Program-made: the position numbers and the translations under genes
In this document: positions 13,712 through 17,894 of the stretch, piece by piece
Layout: each line of letters begins with the position of its first letter
Position numbering within the stretch: position 1 is the stretch's first letter
NCBI GenBank assembly: GCA_019423795.1
Contig: JAHZAT010000022.1
Coordinates: 1 to 17,894, forward strand
DNA from: Clostridiales bacterium
GTDB lineage: Bacteria > Bacillota > Clostridia > Lachnospirales > Lachnospiraceae
Direction of reading: 5' to 3'
Length of the DNA stretch: 17,894 nucleotides
The notes under the pieces: generated by a model
What the model was told of the DNA's origin: nothing
The model's database searches: none
The model's input: only the letters and a program-made list of their open reading frames with translations

Positions 13712-15997
13712 TTATATCTCATCCTTATTGTTCAGTAATCTGCGCTTCAACCCCCCGAATTTTATGCTACTTATTGTTTTTTCCAATACCTTCATCTCAA
13801 CTGGTTTGGAAATATGCGCATTCATACCGACGGTCAGGGAATGATGAATGTCATCTGAAAATGCATTAGCGGTCATTGCAATGATCGGGATCGTCTTTGC
13901 CTGTTCATGCGAACTCTTGCGGATCGCCTTTGTTGCCTCATAGCCATTCATAACTGGCATCTGCACATCCATCAGGATCATATCATAATCTCCAGAAGCA
14001 GATCGCTCAAATGTCTCGAGAATCCTTTCACCGTTTTCACAGACAGTACACTCAGCTCCCTTGATCTTTAACAGTTCCGTCAAGATCTCCGCATTCAGCT
14101 CATTATCCTCTGCACACAAGAACCTCATTCCTTTCATAATATCATCATATGTCTCACTTTCTTCTACCTGCAATGCTGACGAAACAGACTCTTCTGCAAT
14201 TTTAAGATCCATAAAGACCTCAAAACAACTTCCCAGTCCCAGTTCACTATCGACATCAATAGTTCCTCCCATTGCTTCAATCAGATTCTTGGTGATCGCC
14301 ATTCCAAGCCCTGTTCCCTGTATCTTATTTGTCAAGGAACTTTCCTCACGGGTAAAAGTATCAAAGATCTTGTCTTTGAAATCCTCAGACATACCTACAC
14401 CATTATCAATAACTGCAAAATGATACTTTGCATACGCACTGGATTTCGTTTCACATTCTTCTACAAGAAACTGGATCTTTCCACCCTTCTGTGTATACTT
14501 TACTGCATTTGAAAGCAGATTGCTGAAAATCTGCATCAAATGAACATAATCGCTATTGACCCATTCATGCACGATGTTCTCATGATGAATCACCAAAGAC
14601 TGATGCTTTTCCTCTGTCTGTGGACAGAACATCGTTTGAATCTCCTGCATAAACTCCAGAATAGAAAAATCAGAATAACTGAAAACAGTTTTTCCTGCTT
14701 CAATCTTGCTCATATCCAAAACGTCATTAATGATTCCCAAAAGATGCTGTGCAGAAACATCTATTTTATCAACATACTCGATCACCTTATCCTTATTCCC
14801 TGCATCATGTCTGATCAAGGATGTAATACCCATGATCGCATTCATCGGTGTACGGATATCATGAGACATACTAGCCAGGAAATCACTTTTGGACTGACTT
14901 GCATTGTTAGCGACTTCAAAAGCCTGCTCAGCCGCCCGTTTAGCTTGCGTGAGTTCTGTATTTATTGTTTCCAGTCTTGTATTATTTTCTCTTTCGATTT
15001 CAATTGCTTCGCTCTGGCTTTTTCTAAGAACTGTAACGATTCCTTTGATCATACAACCAGCAGCAACAACTGCAAACAAGATAATAAACCATATGATCAA
15101 CTTCACAAGCCTTACCGTATTGGTCGCTACATATTTTGCAGGAACGAGAAAGATCAAGTTCCATGCCGCATGATCCATTTTCTTTAAAACATAAAAGTAT
15201 TCCGTCCCATCGAGTATGGCATTAGAATAACTCACACCCTTTTCTTTTAATTCTTTTTCTGCTTTGTCAAATGAAGAATCATGTAGATATTGCATCTTCT
15301 TTAATACCGTGAACACATTATGTCCTTTGATCAGTTCCACCTTATTACTATTGAACAGTTTAAAACCATTATCATCAAGAATATAGACACTGTTATTATT
15401 TTCATAGGCATCACATCCAAAATATTCATTCAGTTCATGCATATCCTGATATAATCCATAATAATTGATAGTCTGTCCACTTTGAAGTCTGATCGGATGC
15501 TCTAATTTCTTTAAAAAAACCATACGGGATTCATTTGTCGTCATAAAATTCGATACATAGTTGATCTTTTTAGGACTATGTTCAAAATGATATGTATCCC
15601 TTACCATCCCCTGATTTCCTTCTTCTGTATAGTACTTTCCACTGTCATCAACAGCCAGCAATGTTATTTTTGAATCTGCAAATTCATACAAATCAGTTAT
15701 TCTTTTCATATGCAGACTCAAATCCTCGGTAGTCCGTATATCAGCAGCTTCTATGATATTACATTGCACCTTGACATAATCCCATTTTGTTTCCATTACA
15801 TCTTCCAGATTTAAAAACATCTGGTGAGTAACTTCATCCATCTGATTTAACCGTTCTTCATAAATAATCTTTTGAATGTATGTCTGATATATGAAAATAA
15901 ATGAAATGACCATAAATAAGATTGCAACAATACAGACAACTATAATCTTTTTGTATTTCTTTGTCTTCTCTAACATATTGTTTTGACTGAATCTCAT
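13712..15997 (-). CDS. HK-C: hybrid histidine kinase with Cache sensor and one receiver domain
   Basis: A 761-aa membrane kinase. Membrane segments at about 17-38 and 297-320 flank an extracellular double-Cache-like sensor, with YVKVQCNII (74-82), LLAVDDSGKYY (113-123) and VYILDDNGFKLF (204-215). A helical, probably coiled-coil signalling linker (about 325-372) leads to the dimerisation domain with MSHDIRTPMNAI (His379), the ATPase domain (NLLSNAVKYT with Asn497, DNGVGM, GTGLGMAITK) and one receiver (622-745; acidic residues at 630-631, Asp677, Lys731). No PAS, HPt or output domain is present. The ATG overlaps the SBP-C stop (ATGA), with GAGGCGG upstream, so translation is coupled. SBP-C is the likely extracellular partner. 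The first sensor helix resembles that of HK-B and, more weakly, HK-A, which points to a common origin of the three kinases. Confidence 0.95.
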   Translation of the reverse strand: MRFSQNNMLEKTKKYKKIIVVCIVAILFMVISFIFIYQTYIQKIIYEERLNQMDEVTHQMFLNLEDVMETKWDYVKVQCNIIEAADIRTTEDLSLHMKRITDLYEFADSKITLLAVDDSGKYYTEEGNQGMVRDTYHFEHSPKKINYVSNFMTTNESRMVFLKKLEHPIRLQSGQTINYYGLYQDMHELNEYFGCDAYENNNSVYILDDNGFKLFNSNKVELIKGHNVFTVLKKMQYLHDSSFDKAEKELKEKGVSYSNAILDGTEYFYVLKKMDHAAWNLIFLVPAKYVATNTVRLVKLIIWFIILFAVVAAGCMIKGIVTVLRKSQSEAIEIERENNTRLETINTELTQAKRAAEQAFEVANNASQSKSDFLASMSHDIRTPMNAIMGITSLIRHDAGNKDKVIEYVDKIDVSAQHLLGIINDVLDMSKIEAGKTVFSYSDFSILEFMQEIQTMFCPQTEEKHQSLVIHHENIVHEWVNSDYVHLMQIFSNLLSNAVKYTQKGGKIQFLVEECETKSSAYAKYHFAVIDNGVGMSEDFKDKIFDTFTREESSLTNKIQGTGLGMAITKNLIEAMGGTIDVDSELGLGSCFEVFMDLKIAEESVSSALQVEESETYDDIMKGMRFLCAEDNELNAEILTELLKIKGAECTVCENGERILETFERSASGDYDMILMDVQMPVMNGYEATKAIRKSSHEQAKTIPIIAMTANAFSDDIHHSLTVGMNAHISKPVEMKVLEKTISSIKFGGLKRRLLNNKDEI

Positions 15998-17736
15998 TTC
16001 ACATCCGCCTCACTTAGGGTTTTAAATTTTGAAAAGAAATCTTTTGCTGCATTCATTCCCACAATGCCACTGTCATTTAATGTAAGCTCTTTACCTGCTC
16101 CGCAGATCACGACTTTGTAAGTTTGATCTGCTTCAAGCTTTTTATCCTTCACTAATACATATGGATAGGTATTGCCCGTACCAGCAGCATCGTAACCATC
16201 TTTACATAATTGTTTGATTTCTCTTCCTGATAATTGTACGGTTTGTATCGTATCATACCATCCTGTTGGAAGAATAGAACAAATATCACTTTCCGTAATA
16301 TCCTGTGCATAAAGTTTTCCATTCACACCAGCCATATTCTGCTCTTTTCCATTTCCTTTGATCCATTTTCCTAAAGAAATCAGTGCTGCATCACTTTTTG
16401 TTGCTTCCATAAAACATCTGCCGATCAGTTTTGCACAACTCTTCTGAGAGATAACTTCTGTCGTAGTTGTGATAACTTCTGGCTTATTGTTGACCACACG
16501 ATCCTGATCCTTGTCCAATTGATCCACAACATCTTTTATCGTTGCCTTATCCTGAATGTATTCTAGCATACGGTATCCTGTATTGACCAATGTATTTTCC
16601 CACCCTACATAGATAAGCGGTGCCGTATTCCCGGCATTGATCTCATCAGCAATATCCCCATAATACGTATTATCTGCATTCCAATCTTTAAATGGAAGAA
16701 GGTTCGCTTTTAAAGTTGCTTCTTCATATAATGCACTTGTTCCCTCCACGGAAGAGATCACTTTCATAACTTTTAATGCATCTTTAAGCTTTTGCGGATC
16801 CTTTTCTAATTTTTTACTCAGTCCATGAAAACGTGTCACGTTCAAAATGTATACATTCTGGCTTCCATCTTCAGAAAGATATGGCATTAACCCAAACTTA
16901 TCCTTTGTGCCATCTGTTTCTCCAATTCCATTTTTACTTCCCAGTAAGAATAATGTATTACCTTTCATAAATTCTTTTATAGTCTCGTCATCACTCTGTG
17001 GATTCTTTTTATTGGCAGTAAACATACCCAGGTCTTTCCATTTCTGAATATAATCCATACAATCCATCATTTTCTTTGTATCACTCACATTAGCCTTTCC
17101 TGTCAGATAATCTTTCTGCCATTGCTTGCCTTGGAATGTACCTAAAAATGCCGTATCTGCAATATTACACATATATTGAAAGCCATAGCCTGGATATTCA
17201 ATCTGTGTCAGACACAACTGTACCCCTGCTTTTTTCGCCTTTTTCGCCAGCTTTTCAAGATCATGAAAAGATTTTGGAAGTTTCCATCCATGTTTTTCTA
17301 ACAAGGTCTTATTATATGTGATACCTATACAACTATAGGCTGATGGAAGCATATAAATAGCTCCATCATCTGAAATATCCTGCAATCTAGATTCCACATA
17401 ATTATCTGTAAAATCATAACCAGCAAGATCGATCATCTTGTCACTCACATCGTCAATATTAGGATCATAAATAGTCTGTGTACAAATATCCGGCAGATCA
17501 TCTGCTGCTAACATATTTTGTAAATATGTCGTTGTATTTGCACCAGAATAAGAAAGAACTTTCAAATTTATTTCTGGGTATTTTTTATGTACCAGATCAA
17601 CTAAACGATCACATTCTAAATAAGGGGCCAGAATTGTGATCGGCTCATGCTTACTCGATGTATTTTTATTCACGCAGCCTGTAAAGCATAGTAATATAGC
17701 TGCAATAGACAGGCTCAATAATTTTCTTAACTTCAT
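15994..17736 (-). CDS. SBP-C: lipoprotein solute-binding protein with 5'-nucleotidase C-terminal-like domain
   Basis: The frame is open from a TTG at 17754, but the ATG at 17736 has AGGGAGG eight bases upstream and gives a clean signal peptide, so I start there (580 aa); residues below count from the TTG. The lipobox is CFTGC (Cys27). Residues about 36-430 form a family-1 type SBP with ITILAPYLE near the start, DLPDICTQ (86-93), MLPSAYSCIGITYNKTLL (135-152) and LGSKNGIG (271-278). Residues about 438-586 resemble the 5'-nucleotidase C-terminal domain: DAALISLGKWI (455-465), DITESDICSILP (485-496), VQLSGREIKQL (506-516) and LEADQTYKVVICGAG (540-554). The catalytic metallophosphatase domain is missing. 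As first gene of the operon it lies directly under the riboswitch. The pairing with HK-C and absence of transport genes suggest a sensor subunit; the ligand is unknown. Confidence 0.9.
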   Translation of the reverse strand: MKLRKLLSLSIAAILLCFTGCVNKNTSSKHEPITILAPYLECDRLVDLVHKKYPEINLKVLSYSGANTTTYLQNMLAADDLPDICTQTIYDPNIDDVSDKMIDLAGYDFTDNYVESRLQDISDDGAIYMLPSAYSCIGITYNKTLLEKHGWKLPKSFHDLEKLAKKAKKAGVQLCLTQIEYPGYGFQYMCNIADTAFLGTFQGKQWQKDYLTGKANVSDTKKMMDCMDYIQKWKDLGMFTANKKNPQSDDETIKEFMKGNTLFLLGSKNGIGETDGTKDKFGLMPYLSEDGSQNVYILNVTRFHGLSKKLEKDPQKLKDALKVMKVISSVEGTSALYEEATLKANLLPFKDWNADNTYYGDIADEINAGNTAPLIYVGWENTLVNTGYRMLEYIQDKATIKDVVDQLDKDQDRVVNNKPEVITTTTEVISQKSCAKLIGRCFMEATKSDAALISLGKWIKGNGKEQNMAGVNGKLYAQDITESDICSILPTGWYDTIQTVQLSGREIKQLCKDGYDAAGTGNTYPYVLVKDKKLEADQTYKVVICGAGKELTLNDSGIVGMNAAKDFFSKFKTLSEADVK

Positions 17737-17751
17737 AACTTTATCCTCCCT
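17737..17751 (-). promoter_or_regulatory. Ribosome binding site deciding the SBP-C start
   Basis: AGGGAGG (minus strand, 17751-17745) with an eight-base spacer selects the ATG at 17736 over the in-frame TTG at 17754. Confidence 0.8.
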
Positions 17752-17799
17752 CAATTCATAAAAATCCCCTACAAATTCCCTATGAAATCTCTATGAAAT
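17745..17799 (-). repeat. Imperfect 10-12-nt tandem repeats in the operon leader
   Basis: Between the terminator and the ribosome binding site the minus strand reads as successive related units: ATTTCATAGAG, ATTTCATAGGGA, ATTTGTAGGGG, ATTTTTATGA, ATTGAGGGAGG. Only the first two are close copies. The role is unknown, and this may simply be A/G-rich leader sequence. Confidence 0.35.
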
Positions 17800-17828
17800 A
17801 AAACAGCACTGCCAAACAGACAGTGCCT
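17793..17828 (-). terminator. Rho-independent terminator of the riboswitch expression platform
   Basis: On the minus strand GCACTG (17826-17821) pairs perfectly with CAGTGC (17811-17806) around a nine-base loop. A flanking G-T wobble extends the stem, and TGTTTTATTT follows. It lies 8 nt past the aptamer and about 57 nt before the SBP-C start codon. A terminator placed between aptamer and gene means that the riboswitch acts by premature termination. Confidence 0.85.
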
Positions 17829-17836
17829 ATCATTTT

Positions 17837-17894
17837 CTGCAACTGGCTGCCATTTTACAGGCCCTTTAGCTTTGCGTCACAGACTTTCGTCTGT
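17837..17894 (-). promoter_or_regulatory. GEMM-I (cyclic di-GMP-I type) riboswitch aptamer, cut by the window edge
   Basis: On the minus strand the sequence opens with the ACAGAC-GAAA-GTCTGT hairpin, a GNRA-capped stem. It continues with the hallmark GACGCAAAGC, then AAGGGCCT, then ATGGCAGCCAGTTGC. Order, spacing and conserved bases match the GEMM-I class, including the GAAA tetraloop and the ACGCAAAGC core. The 5' strand of the closing stem and the junction with the ligand-discriminating position (G20 in the Vibrio Vc2 numbering) lie outside the window. Therefore c-di-GMP versus 3',3'-cGAMP preference cannot be read here. It controls the six-gene SBP/kinase operon through the terminator just downstream. 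Confidence 0.9.

Noticed and set aside
14540..15187. A 215-codon plus-strand open frame
   Set aside because: It lies wholly antisense to HK-C, has no ribosome binding site I can see, and its translation is Cys/His/Ile-rich with no domain. It is a shadow of the kinase reading frame.
8867..17736. ABC importer operons
   Set aside because: Three SBPs are present but no permease or ATPase; each SBP is followed by a kinase instead.
8867..17736. SBP-A and SBP-C as active 5'-nucleotidases
   Set aside because: Only a C-terminal-domain resemblance exists. The N-terminal parts are solute-binding domains with lipoboxes, and no metallophosphatase metal-binding motifs are seen.
17837..17894. Assigning the riboswitch as c-di-GMP rather than cGAMP specific, or as ON versus OFF
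   Set aside because: The discriminating base and the 5' strand of the closing stem are beyond the right edge, so neither can be decided from this window.

Overview
The window looks like chromosomal DNA of a low-G+C, Gram-positive anaerobe of the Clostridia, most likely a Lachnospiraceae-type gut bacterium. This rests on A/T-rich third positions, strong GGAGG-type ribosome binding sites, a VanR/VanS-like two-component pair, a CBS/DRTGG-type family II pyrophosphatase, lipoprotein solute-binding proteins and a c-di-GMP-I (GEMM-I) type riboswitch. The genus cannot be read from the sequence alone. All eleven genes that I accept lie on the minus strand, so transcription runs from high to low coordinates.

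Right-hand block (about 5.9-17.9 kb). The right edge holds most of a GEMM-I riboswitch aptamer, followed by a rho-independent terminator and a 5' leader. Below it lies a tightly packed six-gene operon of three repeated modules. Each module is a lipoprotein solute-binding protein (SBP) followed at once by a membrane-bound hybrid histidine kinase: SBP-C (15994-17736) with HK-C (13712-15997), SBP-B (12881-13696) with HK-B (10717-12891), and SBP-A (8867-10717) with HK-A (5913-8861). Gaps are 15 nt or less, or the genes overlap. There is no ABC permease or ATPase, so the SBPs look like sensory subunits rather than transport subunits. SBP-A and SBP-C carry a C-terminal region resembling the C-terminal (substrate-specificity) domain of 5'-nucleotidases, without the catalytic metallophosphatase domain. 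The kinases end in receiver domains, and the operon encodes no DNA-binding, GGDEF/EAL or HPt output. A second-messenger riboswitch controlling a three-channel SBP/hybrid-kinase array is the most unusual thing in the window.

Middle (about 5.5-5.9 kb). A gene-free stretch holds a 213-bp MITE-like element (5601-5813). It has 20-bp imperfect terminal inverted repeats, TTATA direct repeats on both sides and three internal hairpins. An extended -10 promoter candidate sits just outside its right end.

Left-hand block (0.1-5.5 kb). A patatin-like phospholipase is followed after 84 bp by a four-gene run: an unrecognised 342-aa soluble protein, a VanR-like response regulator, a VanS-like sensor kinase and a CBS/DRTGG-type manganese-dependent inorganic pyrophosphatase. 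The last three are translationally coupled or nearly so. A strong hairpin with a T-rich tail closes the left edge. No tRNA, rRNA, CRISPR array or transposase gene was found.
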